Assembly (NCBI GenBank): GCA_021732995.1
Contig: JAKFWA010000080.1
Span: 1 to 62,715, forward strand
Length of the DNA: 62,715 nt
Source of the DNA: Planctomycetaceae bacterium
GTDB lineage: Bacteria > Planctomycetota > Planctomycetia > Planctomycetales > Planctomycetaceae
Direction of reading: 5' to 3'
Every line of letters starts with the position of its first letter. Position 1 is the first letter of the stretch. The notes under the pieces were generated by a model that was not told the DNA's origin, made no database searches, and saw nothing but the letters and a program-made list of their open reading frames with translations. This document shows positions 44,445-53,344 of this stretch, piece by piece. A program made the translations under genes and the position numbers.

Positions 44445-47400
44445 ATGCGCCCCATTCGTCTGGCACAAGTTGTTGCGGGCATGTTGATCGCCGCCGGTTC
44501 TGTTGCGGTGCCGTCCTACAGCAGCGGTGCCGAAACCGGCAAAGTCGACAACCTCGCCTTGCGGCGCAAGCAGATGGATCAGCAGTCGGCGCGAGCGATG
44601 GCTCAGAAGCTGGTCGCAACCGCCGTCGACAATCAACTGCGCCAACTGGAAGACAACGGCCTGACGGAGATGCCGGTCTACAAAGAGATCAAAAGCATGC
44701 AGGGCAGCATCTCCGAACTGGTCGAAAAGGAGATGGCTAACGTCGTCAAGATCCTGGTGGATGCCCAGAGTCTGAAGACCGCCGAGCAGCGTGAAGCGAA
44801 ATTCGTCGAAGCTCGTACCGAGATCCGCACGATTGTCATCAAGCTCGCGGTTGAGCGTCAGAATCTGCTGCGCCGCTTGAAGACCGCTGAGATCATTGAA
44901 CAGGCCAAGCGACTCATCGCGCTTGAAACCGACACGATGAAGACCACCAAGAAGCTGCCTGAAGAATCGCAGACGCAGCGTGAGCAACTGGCGGTCAAGA
45001 CCATCGAAGATCAGCGCGATGTGAAGCAGCTCTTCCTGCATCTGGTCGAGACTCTGGCCGACGTCAGCCAGTGGGGCGGGCCGGTTGGTGAAGGTGCCAT
45101 CAACGGTCTGCGCGTGTTGAAGACCACCGACGTTGGTAAGCATCTCGATTCCGCCGGCAAGGAACTGGACGGTGCCCGCTACCTCCCCGCGACCAGCGAG
45201 CAGGCCGCGGCGATTGATGGTCTCAAGAAGCTGCTGGAGATCCTCAACAAGACACAAGGCGCCATCGGCAACGACAACCAGGCCGTGATGGATCGCGTCA
45301 AGGCGGTCCTTGATCAGCAGGCTCAACTGCGTGAGCAAGTGCAGAAGGCAGACCTCAACAATCTGCAGCAGACCAATCAACTGATCGAAGAGCAGAACAA
45401 GATTCAGAACGAACTGCAGAAGCTCGCTGAGGCCTTGCCGGAAAGCAGCCCGGCTGAGAAGCAACTGGAGCAAGCTGTCGAAGCCGCAAAGGAAGCTGCG
45501 AAGGACATCTTCTCCAATCAGAAGGAAGAAGCCGTCGCCGATCAGCGACAGGTGGAAGGCAACCTCGCGCAACTGCAGAAGGACCTGCTGGCTCAGGACG
45601 CCAATCCGCTGGAAGCCATGTCCGCGAACGAACTCGCCGAGATGGTTCGTGATCTGGAACAAACCAAGGCACAACTGGAACAAGCCGCCAAGCAGGAACA
45701 ACAGGCGGCTGATGTCGCTCAAGAGAAGCCTGCCGAAGCCGCCAAGCTGGCTGATGAAGTGAAGGCGAAGGTCGATGAGATTCAGAAAGATCTGGAGAAG
45801 AGCAATGTTCCGGATGCTCTGAAGTCGCAGATCGCCAGCGCTGACGAAGCCGTCGAGAAAGCTGCCGCTGCGCCGCTCGAACAGGCCAAGCCCAACGATG
45901 CCAAGAATGCCGAGCCTGTCGAGAAGGCCGCCGACGCTCTGGAGCAGGCCCTTGCAGCGACTCAGGAAGCGTTGAACGAAGCCAAGAAGATGGAAGCCGC
46001 CGTCAAGATCGGTGAACTGGCTCGCGCGGCTGAAGCTCTGGAACGAGCCGCTGCTGCTGAACGTGCGATCGCCGAAGAGGCCAAAGACATCGCGGGCGGT
46101 GAAGACGCCAAGGCCGCTGACACCAAAGAGCTGATGCAGGAGCAGAAGGACATCGCGAAGGTCGCCGAGAACATCGCCAAGGGCGTCGAGCAAACCGCGC
46201 CGCAGGTGGCCGAAGCTCTGAAGCAGGCTCAAGCTGCCGCTGAGAAGACCGCTCAGCCGTTGGCTCAACTCAATGATGCGGCGAAGCAGGCTGATGCTGC
46301 TCGCGATCAGGAGAAGCAGGCAGCCGATGCGGGCAACAAAGACGCCGCGAAGGCTGCAGACGCTGCCGAACAAGCTGCCCAGGATAAGGCCGAAGCTGCT
46401 GCTGAGCAGACTTCGAAGCAGGCCAACGCCGCCGCCGATCAACTTGCCAAGGCTGCTCAGGATTTGCGGAAAGAAATCGCCAAGACCGCCGATCAACTGG
46501 CCAAGATGACCGAGCAGCAACTGCAGCAGGTCGCGAAGGCTCAGGACGCCGTCGATGCCGCTGCGAATGCTGCCGACGCTGCGCTGAATGAACGGCTCGA
46601 ACAACTGGCTCAAGCTCAGGAGAAGGTCGCCGAGGCTACCGCGCAGCAGCAGAAAGCCGCCGGACGTCCTGAGGCTGCTGAAGCGATGCAGTTAGCTCGC
46701 GACATTGCCAAGGCTCAAAGTCAGCAGGGCGAAGCGAACGAAGCGGCCGAAGATCTCGCCAATGGCGAAGCGCAAACGCCGCTCGAAGCAACATCCGAAC
46801 AACAAGCTGTCGCCGACGCTGCTCAGAAGCTGGCCGAGCAAGCTGCACAGCGACCTGCCGCTCAGGAAGCGAAGAAGCAAGGCAAGCAGGACCCGCTTGC
46901 TCAGGCACTGCAACAGGCTCAACAGGCCGCCGCTGAAGCCGCCAAGCAGACGCTCGAAGGCAAGGCTGAGCAGGCCGACGCCGCTCGCGAGCAAGCTGAA
47001 GCCGCGCTGGAGAAAGCTCAGGAACTCGCGGCTGCCGAGGCTACTCAACTCGCCAAGGCCGAGCCCACCGGCAAGCCCGATGCGAAGGCTCAAAAGGCCG
47101 CTGCAGAAGCCGCGAAAGAAGCTCAGCAATTAGCGAAGGCAGATGCCAAAGCCGCTGCGGAAACTCTGGCGGATGCTGCTGAATCCAGCGCCGAAGCGGC
47201 ACAAGCTCTTAGCGAAAATAACACTGCCGAAGCTGCGAAAGAGCAGGGTGAAGCCGCTCAGGCACTGGCCAAGGCTGAAGAGCAGATCGGTGAAGCCATG
47301 CAGAACCTCTCCAAAGAGCAGGGCAAGCAACTGGCTGAACAAGCGAAGAAGGCTGACGTCGCCGCGAAGCAGGCAGCTCAAGTCGACGCCAGCGCCGCTG

Positions 47401-48638
47401 CCGCCATCAAAGCCGCCGAGAAAGCTGCGGAACAAGGAGCCGAGCAGGCTGCTGAAGCCGCCGAGGGATCGGGCGATATGGGCATGGGTGATCCGTCCGC
47501 CGAACAAGCGGCGGAGAAAGCCGTCGCTGCTGCCGAGGATGCCAAGCAGAACCTCGATCGCGCCGCCGCTGATCTCGCCGCGAAAGAGCAACAGTTAAAG
47601 GGCCAGAAGGCTCTGGCTGAGGCGCTCGGCAAGCTGGCCGAGAAGCAGCAGGAAGCCGCGACCGAAATCGCAGACGCCCGTGACCAGTTGGAGGATGCCG
47701 CCGCCGCTGAGCCGATGCCGGACGCGGCAGCCAAGGCAGACCCGGCCGCCGGTGAGAAACCGAAAGCTGAACAGCCAGCCAAGGGCAACGAAGCTCAACA
47801 GAAGGCAGCTCAGGCTTTGGCGAAAGCCATGCAGAAGTTCGCTCAAGCTCAGCGTCTGACGGGTGAAGGTGCCGTCGAACTTTCCAATCAGAAGGAAGTT
47901 GCGAACGAGCCCATTCGTGAGGCGCTGGAACTCGCGTCTGATCTGCTGGCTGAAGAAGCTATGCCCGCCGAACTGGCCAGCAACGAAGCTCAACCTGCAC
48001 AGGAAGGACAACCGCAGGGTCAGCAACCCATGCCGGCTGAGGGACAGCCCGCAAAACCGGCTCAAGGCGAGCAGGCCAACGCGAATACTCCGAGCCCGGA
48101 ACTGGGAACCAACTTCGTACCGAACGCTCCCGAGCGAACAGCTCAGTTGATGGCCGGCAAAGAAGCACTCGAGCAACTCGCTCAAGCTGATTTGCCGCTC
48201 TCGACCGAGAACGCTCCGAGCGATCCTTCCGCGGAGACTCCGGATAACTCGCAGCTCAACGATGCTCAGGCTCAGGCCGACGCTCAGTCGCAGCAGAGCA
48301 AAGACTCGAAGTCGAAGGACAGCAAGTCGCAGAAGTCTCAGAAAGACAAGTCCAAGGCTGAAGGCGCCAAGCTGGCGAAGTCCGGTCAGTATCAGGAGAA
48401 CGAAAAGACGAAGGACACCGCGCTGGCGGCTGTTGATACTCCCAACGGAGACAACGACAGCCGGACTGCGGATTCCAAAGAGAAGGATCGGACGATCGAC
48501 AAGCGCGAGCTGAAGGACGCCGCATGGTTCGCCAAGCTGCCGCCCGAACTGCGTAACGCGATCAAGACCAGCAGCCAGCGCCGCGCACCTCGAGCCTACG
48601 AAGAGCGTCTGCAACGCTACTTCGAGAGCCTCGAATAG
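44445..48638 (+). CDS. Giant exported Ala/Glu/Lys/Gln coiled-coil protein
   Basis: A 1,397-aa protein starting MRPIRLAQVVAGMLIAAGSV with a signal peptide; AGGAG precedes ATG. Nearly all of the chain is Ala, Glu, Lys, Gln and Asp in long helical stretches (AKQAADAGNKDAAKAADAAE, EQAEAALEKAQELAAAEATQ). Over 90% is predicted helical or coiled coil by composition. The tail turns Ser/Lys-rich (SKSKDSKSQKSQKDKSKAEG) and ends with a folded-looking LKDAAWFAKLPPELRNAIKT and ERLQRYFESLE. That end is also the typical end of DUF4175-like planctomycete proteins. It lies directly after the membrane half of the pair and would extend from the membrane into the periplasm. Confidence 0.75.
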   Translation: MRPIRLAQVVAGMLIAAGSVAVPSYSSGAETGKVDNLALRRKQMDQQSARAMAQKLVATAVDNQLRQLEDNGLTEMPVYKEIKSMQGSISELVEKEMANVVKILVDAQSLKTAEQREAKFVEARTEIRTIVIKLAVERQNLLRRLKTAEIIEQAKRLIALETDTMKTTKKLPEESQTQREQLAVKTIEDQRDVKQLFLHLVETLADVSQWGGPVGEGAINGLRVLKTTDVGKHLDSAGKELDGARYLPATSEQAAAIDGLKKLLEILNKTQGAIGNDNQAVMDRVKAVLDQQAQLREQVQKADLNNLQQTNQLIEEQNKIQNELQKLAEALPESSPAEKQLEQAVEAAKEAAKDIFSNQKEEAVADQRQVEGNLAQLQKDLLAQDANPLEAMSANELAEMVRDLEQTKAQLEQAAKQEQQAADVAQEKPAEAAKLADEVKAKVDEIQKDLEKSNVPDALKSQIASADEAVEKAAAAPLEQAKPNDAKNAEPVEKAADALEQALAATQEALNEAKKMEAAVKIGELARAAEALERAAAAERAIAEEAKDIAGGEDAKAADTKELMQEQKDIAKVAENIAKGVEQTAPQVAEALKQAQAAAEKTAQPLAQLNDAAKQADAARDQEKQAADAGNKDAAKAADAAEQAAQDKAEAAAEQTSKQANAAADQLAKAAQDLRKEIAKTADQLAKMTEQQLQQVAKAQDAVDAAANAADAALNERLEQLAQAQEKVAEATAQQQKAAGRPEAAEAMQLARDIAKAQSQQGEANEAAEDLANGEAQTPLEATSEQQAVADAAQKLAEQAAQRPAAQEAKKQGKQDPLAQALQQAQQAAAEAAKQTLEGKAEQADAAREQAEAALEKAQELAAAEATQLAKAEPTGKPDAKAQKAAAEAAKEAQQLAKADAKAAAETLADAAESSAEAAQALSENNTAEAAKEQGEAAQALAKAEEQIGEAMQNLSKEQGKQLAEQAKKADVAAKQAAQVDASAAAAIKAAEKAAEQGAEQAAEAAEGSGDMGMGDPSAEQAAEKAVAAAEDAKQNLDRAAADLAAKEQQLKGQKALAEALGKLAEKQQEAATEIADARDQLEDAAAAEPMPDAAAKADPAAGEKPKAEQPAKGNEAQQKAAQALAKAMQKFAQAQRLTGEGAVELSNQKEVANEPIREALELASDLLAEEAMPAELASNEAQPAQEGQPQGQQPMPAEGQPAKPAQGEQANANTPSPELGTNFVPNAPERTAQLMAGKEALEQLAQADLPLSTENAPSDPSAETPDNSQLNDAQAQADAQSQQSKDSKSKDSKSQKSQKDKSKAEGAKLAKSGQYQENEKTKDTALAAVDTPNGDNDSRTADSKEKDRTIDKRELKDAAWFAKLPPELRNAIKTSSQRRAPRAYEERLQRYFESLE

Positions 48639-48840
48639 CGGTCCTGCGCATCGCGCTGCTGAATGTTTTTGCCGAGCGTTGTGTAATCACGCGAGCGACG
48701 GAGACACTGCGCTCATCGTTCGCCGCGACTCTTCCGCAAGCTGAATTGTCGACAAGCCTGCGGACGCTTTCGCGAACGCGCGAATATCGATCTCATGCGG
48801 CCTCCAACGCCCGGCAATTCACTCTCGCAGGATGCACCTC

Positions 48841-50637
48841 ATGACGGCTCGTTTTTCGCTGACCTGGGAACTGGATTCTCTCTACCCGAACCCGCAGACG
48901 CCGGACTTTCGCGCAGCGCTGGATGAACTCAAATCAGCGACCAGCAAACTGGCCGATGACTCAGATGCGTTGCCGTCCGTCAGCGGTGACACGGAGAATG
49001 CCAGAGGCTGGAGCGATTTTCTGAAGCGGTACGAGGCCGTGCGTTCCGAGTACACGGCGATTCGAGCTTTCATCGAATGCCATAGTGCCGCGGATGCCGC
49101 GAACAAACTCTGCATGCAGATTGAGGGTGAGTTAGCCGCGCAGATGCCGCAGTGGTCGCGGATTGCGACCAACATCGAGTTTGCTCTGCAGGCCGCGGAC
49201 GACGGTGCTTACAAGGCTTTCATCGCGGCTGATCCCGGACTGAAACTCAACGCTTACTTTCTGGATACCTGCCGTCGCAACGCCGCGCTGCGTCTGCCGA
49301 AAGATCAGGAACTGCTCGCTGCCGACCTTGATGTCGATGGCTTGCACGCCTGGGGACGACTCTACGATCGCCTGTCGGGCGAGCTGCGTGTGCACGTGAT
49401 GGAGAAGGGCGAGATCGTTTCGAAGTCGCCTGGTCAGGTGGATTGGGATTCGCCGCTGCGGGAAGTGCGCGAGAACAATTTCCTCGCGGCGACGAAGGCG
49501 TGGAAGACGCTCAGTGATACCTGTAGCGATGCCATCAATCATATCGCGGGCAGTCGTCTCACGAAGTACAAGCGCCTGGGAGTTGATCATCTCGCGGCGC
49601 CGCTGGCGCTCAATCACATGCAGCGAGAGACGCTCGACGCCATGTGGGCCGCTGTCACCGCGCGTAAGAGTTGCCTCGCTCAGTATCTCAAGAAGAAGGC
49701 CGAGTTACTGGGGCTCGACAAGCTGGCTTACTACGACGTTGACGCTCCGCTACCCAGTGCGGGGACTCAGTCGTCGTCCCTGAGCTACGACGAAGCCTGC
49801 GACCTGGTCCTCAAGTCCTTTGGTGCGTTCAGTCCGGAACTCGGCGACTTCGCGAAGATGTCGTTGGAGAAACGCTGGATCGAAGTCGAGAACCGCGGCG
49901 GCAAACGACAAGGCGGTTTTTGCACCGATCTGCCGACTCGCAAGCAGTCGCGCATCTTCATGACGTTCACCAACACCGTCGACAGCATGTCCACGTTGGC
50001 GCATGAGATCGGGCACGCCTACCACACGTGGGTGCTGCGCGACGAGCCGGGCCTGTTGCGCGACTACCCGATGAACCTTGCTGAGACAGCGTCAACTTTC
50101 GCCGAAGCCGTTCTGGCTGAGAACCGTCTGGCGAGTTGCCAGACTCGTGAAGACAAGCTGGCGTTGCTCGACAAGATGCTGGGCGACTCGGTCGCGTTCC
50201 TGATGAATATTCACTGCCGGTTCATTTTCGAGAACCGCTTTCATCAAGCGCGAGCAAGCGGAGAAGTTCCAGCGTCACGACTGTGTGAACTGATGCTGGC
50301 GGCCCAGCAGGAAGCGTATTTGAATTCGCTTTCCGACGACGGCTGGTATCCGCTGTTCTGGGTATCAAAACTGCATTTTTATATTACCGGCTGGCCGTTC
50401 TATAATTTTCCCTACACGTTCGGTTATCTGCTTTCGCTGGGGACGTACGCGCTGGCGAAGGATTCTCCGGATTTCCCCGCTCAGTTCCGCAAGTTCCTGG
50501 TCGCGACGGGTAATCAGGACGCCGAAGACGCGGTTCAGAACTCATTCGGCTACGACCTGCGGCAGCCCGATTTCTGGCACAAGAGCCTGGATATCGTCGA
50601 GCAACGGGTGAAGCTGTTCCTGGAATTGGCGCAGTAG
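48841..50637 (+). CDS. M3-family oligoendopeptidase F-like metallopeptidase
   Basis: A 598-aa protein of the M3 family. The zinc motif is STLAHEIGHAYHTWVL (HExGH with distal Glu in NLAETASTFAEAVL); the region LSYDEACDLVLKSFGAFSPE and the substrate-side HQARASGEVPASRLCELML are family-like. It hydrolyses small peptides, probably in the cytoplasm. The N-terminus FSLTWELDSLYPNPQTPDFR is the PepF clade start. ATG at 48841 is preferred because AGGA lies ten bases upstream; ATG at 48832 would sit on that site. Transcribed alone. Confidence 0.93.
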   Translation: MTARFSLTWELDSLYPNPQTPDFRAALDELKSATSKLADDSDALPSVSGDTENARGWSDFLKRYEAVRSEYTAIRAFIECHSAADAANKLCMQIEGELAAQMPQWSRIATNIEFALQAADDGAYKAFIAADPGLKLNAYFLDTCRRNAALRLPKDQELLAADLDVDGLHAWGRLYDRLSGELRVHVMEKGEIVSKSPGQVDWDSPLREVRENNFLAATKAWKTLSDTCSDAINHIAGSRLTKYKRLGVDHLAAPLALNHMQRETLDAMWAAVTARKSCLAQYLKKKAELLGLDKLAYYDVDAPLPSAGTQSSSLSYDEACDLVLKSFGAFSPELGDFAKMSLEKRWIEVENRGGKRQGGFCTDLPTRKQSRIFMTFTNTVDSMSTLAHEIGHAYHTWVLRDEPGLLRDYPMNLAETASTFAEAVLAENRLASCQTREDKLALLDKMLGDSVAFLMNIHCRFIFENRFHQARASGEVPASRLCELMLAAQQEAYLNSLSDDGWYPLFWVSKLHFYITGWPFYNFPYTFGYLLSLGTYALAKDSPDFPAQFRKFLVATGNQDAEDAVQNSFGYDLRQPDFWHKSLDIVEQRVKLFLELAQ

Positions 50638-50653
50638 CCAATGCACGCCGCAG

Positions 50654-51223
50654 TTACGGCTGCACTGCGGCTTGCATCGCTCGGCCGGAGAGTTCGCGGA
50701 AGCGACTTTGCTGCCAGCGGGCGTAGGGATAGCCCAGCCAGATCAGCCAGTGCGCGGGGCGTGACACAGCGCGAATCGAATAGCGAACTTCATCGGTAGT
50801 GCGATCCCACTCGACCAGGAACTGTTCCTGACCCTGCTCGACGTGATGGGGCAGGGTGCAATAGACGAAACCGAACCGGCGGCGTTGTTCGTGTTCATCG
50901 TCAATCACATCCACGATGCGGCAGAAGTTGGCGGTCCAGAGCGGCCCGGCTCGAAAAAGAATGGCACCGATGGTGCCCGTTTCAATCGGGGCTCGTAGCG
51001 GCCAGACCTCGACCATCTGCTTCGGAAACATCTTCCAGTCGCGAACCGCGACTTTGGCGGCTTCGAAAACCGCTTGGCCACGCCCCAGCACGCATTCGAA
51101 CTCATCAAACCAGAAGCCTTCAGGGGCGATCCATGCGGTACGCTCGTAGGAAAGCGGAGCGATTTGCAGGTTCGCATGAGCTTGCTCAAGGTGTTGTGCT
51201 GATGGATGACGCAGAAAGAACAT
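50654..51223 (-). CDS. DUF1990 protein
   Basis: A 189-aa protein of the DUF1990 family, which folds like a START/lipid-binding domain. Signatures: GQAVFEAAKVAVRDWKMFPK, GTIGAILFRAGPLWTANFCR, FGFVYCTLPHHVEQGQEQFL, then LGYPYARWQQSRFRELSGRA at the end. Function unproven. It converges with the M3 peptidase gene (16 bases between stops). The start MFFLRHPSAQHLEQ is the family beginning. No signal peptide. Confidence 0.88.
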   Translation of the reverse strand: MFFLRHPSAQHLEQAHANLQIAPLSYERTAWIAPEGFWFDEFECVLGRGQAVFEAAKVAVRDWKMFPKQMVEVWPLRAPIETGTIGAILFRAGPLWTANFCRIVDVIDDEHEQRRRFGFVYCTLPHHVEQGQEQFLVEWDRTTDEVRYSIRAVSRPAHWLIWLGYPYARWQQSRFRELSGRAMQAAVQP

Positions 51224-51469
51224 GGATGTCTCAGTACGCGATTCGATTCTTGTGGCGAAAAGGTTGGTCCACGATCAGACCTCTGATGATTTTCCAACCG
51301 TAGTTGGACCTCGGCGCTTAACTGGCTATTTCGAGGATGCCGCTCGTGGCCGCAGGTTGTAAGCGAAGCCTTCGATGTTGCTGCATCACCGTTGGACTGC
51401 TTGTCGCGATTGTGCCGGTTACCATGAACTTTCGGAGCGTGTGCTTCTGGACTATCGAAGGATGTAGCC

Positions 51470-52807
51470 ATGCCGCAGCCAGCTTTGAATCGGCGTTCGT
51501 TCCTCAAGACTTCCGCGACCGTTGCGACGGCGGGAATCATCAATTGGGCGGGGCAGCAGCGCGGAATCGCCGCGCCTCTCGTCAGCGATAACCCGATCAT
51601 TCAAAAAGGACGCGAGGTCGCGCTGTCGATCCTTAAGCCCAACGAGAAGGATTTGACACGCGGGCTGGAACTGCACGCCAACTCGGTGGTGTTTGAGTCC
51701 TATGGCTTCGCGCCGCGGGCCGCGCTTGATGGAGATGCATATCGCAAAGCGTTCGAGTCAGGCGCATCGGATGAAGAACTCGTTGATCTGCGCGAAGAGA
51801 TGTCGATGACGCGCGCGGCGACGAGTGACGCCGAGCGTCGCGAACTCATCGAAGCCATGCAGGCCGCAGGCGTGACCGGCATGTTCCAGAACGTCGGCGA
51901 GGAAGGCAGTGATCCGTTGCGTCTGCTGAAGCGACTTGCGCGGTTTCAGTTCACGACGGACGAGCTGCGCGAGGAATTTTCGAAAGCCGTTCATCCTGAT
52001 GATGTCGTGGCAGCGAAGAAGGCGGGCAAGCACTGCATCGCCTTCACAACGAACGGTGTCCCCCTACGGCAGCAATGGATCAGCACGCGCGACGAGCTGC
52101 GTCACATTCGCCTGTTCCGGCAACTGGGCGTGAGGATGATGCACCTGACCTACAATCGGCGCAATCCGCTGGGCGATGGTGCCGGCGAACCGAATGACGG
52201 CGGAGTGAGCGACTTCGGACGGCAGGCGATCGCCGAAATGAATCAGCTCGGCGTGATCGTCGATGTGGCGCATTCAGGATGGCGGACGAGCTTGGAGGCA
52301 GCTCAGGCATCAAGGCGTCCGATGGTCGCCAGTCACACCACGTGCGCGGGGCTCTACAAACATTTTCGTGGCAAGCCAGATGATGCGATCAAGGCGATCT
52401 GTGATACCGGCGGGTTGATCGGCATTTGTTGCATCCCGCGTTTCCTCGGGGGCGCCGGAGACGTCGCAGCGTTCCTTGATCACATCGATTACGCGGTCAA
52501 GAAGTTTGGCGCCGAGCACGTCGCGATCGGGCCGGATATCTCTTACGTCTCACGAAACGATGCGGCAGAGCGCGCGAAGATTCCGAAACGGGCAGATGGC
52601 AAGTCCGCGTTATCCGTATCAGGTCCCCGATGGGAGCATCTGTGGCCGCAGGATGATTTTCGTCCCGCGCCGCATGCGGAACAGAGTCTCGCCTGGACGA
52701 ACTGGCCGTTGTTCACGGTCGGTCTGGTGCAACGCGGACATTCGGACGACGTGATTCGCAAGATCCTTGGTGAGAATGTGCTGCGAGTCTGGCGTGCCAA
52801 TGAATGA
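51470..52807 (+). CDS. Membrane dipeptidase (M19), Tat-exported
   Basis: A 445-aa protein with a Tat signal NRRSFLKTSATVATAGIINW at the N-terminus. M19 core: HANSVVFESYG near residue 70 (the usual HxD is HAN here, so the first zinc ligand set may be altered), VDVAHSGWRTSLEAAQAS and MVASHTTCAGLYKHFRGKPD for later zinc ligands, and VAIGPDISYVSRN. It hydrolyses dipeptides, including D-amino-acid forms, at the cell envelope. The first Asp change should be checked against relatives. Transcribed rightward, 141 bases before the blaI gene. Confidence 0.9.
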   Translation: MPQPALNRRSFLKTSATVATAGIINWAGQQRGIAAPLVSDNPIIQKGREVALSILKPNEKDLTRGLELHANSVVFESYGFAPRAALDGDAYRKAFESGASDEELVDLREEMSMTRAATSDAERRELIEAMQAAGVTGMFQNVGEEGSDPLRLLKRLARFQFTTDELREEFSKAVHPDDVVAAKKAGKHCIAFTTNGVPLRQQWISTRDELRHIRLFRQLGVRMMHLTYNRRNPLGDGAGEPNDGGVSDFGRQAIAEMNQLGVIVDVAHSGWRTSLEAAQASRRPMVASHTTCAGLYKHFRGKPDDAIKAICDTGGLIGICCIPRFLGGAGDVAAFLDHIDYAVKKFGAEHVAIGPDISYVSRNDAAERAKIPKRADGKSALSVSGPRWEHLWPQDDFRPAPHAEQSLAWTNWPLFTVGLVQRGHSDDVIRKILGENVLRVWRANE

Positions 52808-52877
52808 TCGCGTTCAGTCGCTCTGAAGTGCCTTTGCCATCAAATCCGCGCGCTCTGAGAAAACTCTGATTGACGAA

Positions 52878-52917
52878 CTCCTACCGTGGTCGTAGAAGTC
52901 TCCCACTCTGGTAGGAG
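52878..52917. promoter_or_regulatory. Candidate BlaI operator / inverted repeat
   Basis: CTCCTACC at 52878-52885 and its exact complement GGTAGGAG at 52910-52917, 24 bases apart, 32 bases before the blaI start. BlaI/MecI repressors bind dyads that overlap their own promoters. Confidence 0.55.
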
Positions 52918-52948
52918 AATGCTTCTGAGTCACGGGAGGACGATCGCG

Positions 52949-53344
52949 ATGGGAGAACCGGGACATCGTTTGGCGGACTTGCAGTTGGCCATCATGCACG
53001 TGCTGTGGGACAGGGGCGAGGCCACCGTAAGTGAGGTTCGCGAGGCGCTCGCCGTAGACCGACCTCTGGCATACACGACGGTCGGCACCATGCTCACGAA
53101 AATGGAAGCCAAAGGGCATGTGACTCATCGCGTCGAAGGGCGAGTCAACGTCTACAAGCCCTGCCACGAACGCGAGACGGTGAGCCGGTCGATGATCTCG
53201 GATCTCGCCAGCCGGTTGTCTCGCGGCGACGTGACGGAACTCGTCTGTCACTTGCTGGATGAGTGCGACGTCACGCGTGAGGAACTCACGCAGTTGAAGA
53301 AGCTCATCAAGCAAAAAGAGCAGGAGCTGAACAATGGCAAATAG
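52949..53344 (+). CDS. BlaI/MecI-family repressor
   Basis: A 131-aa winged-helix protein. The HTH core is HRLADLQLAIMHVLWDRGEA then TVSEVREALAVDRPLAYTTV, and the wing GTMLTKMEAKGHVTHRVEGR. The C-terminal part is the BlaI dimerisation domain (SDLASRLSRGDVTELVCHLL) and ends KQKEQELNNGK. GGGAGGAC precedes the ATG; the longer frame from GTG 52886 would run through the operator and is rejected. The last 11 bases overlap the start of the M56 protease gene, so the two are coupled as in BlaI/BlaR1 loci. BlaI is cleaved by its partner on induction. Confidence 0.93.
   Translation: MGEPGHRLADLQLAIMHVLWDRGEATVSEVREALAVDRPLAYTTVGTMLTKMEAKGHVTHRVEGRVNVYKPCHERETVSRSMISDLASRLSRGDVTELVCHLLDECDVTREELTQLKKLIKQKEQELNNGK

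Noticed and set aside
44430-46613. 727-codon open frame on the minus strand, Leu/Gly/Ser-rich
   Set aside because: It is the mirror of the Ala/Glu/Lys/Gln coiled-coil gene, whose codons avoid stops on the opposite strand. No start signal or family motif.
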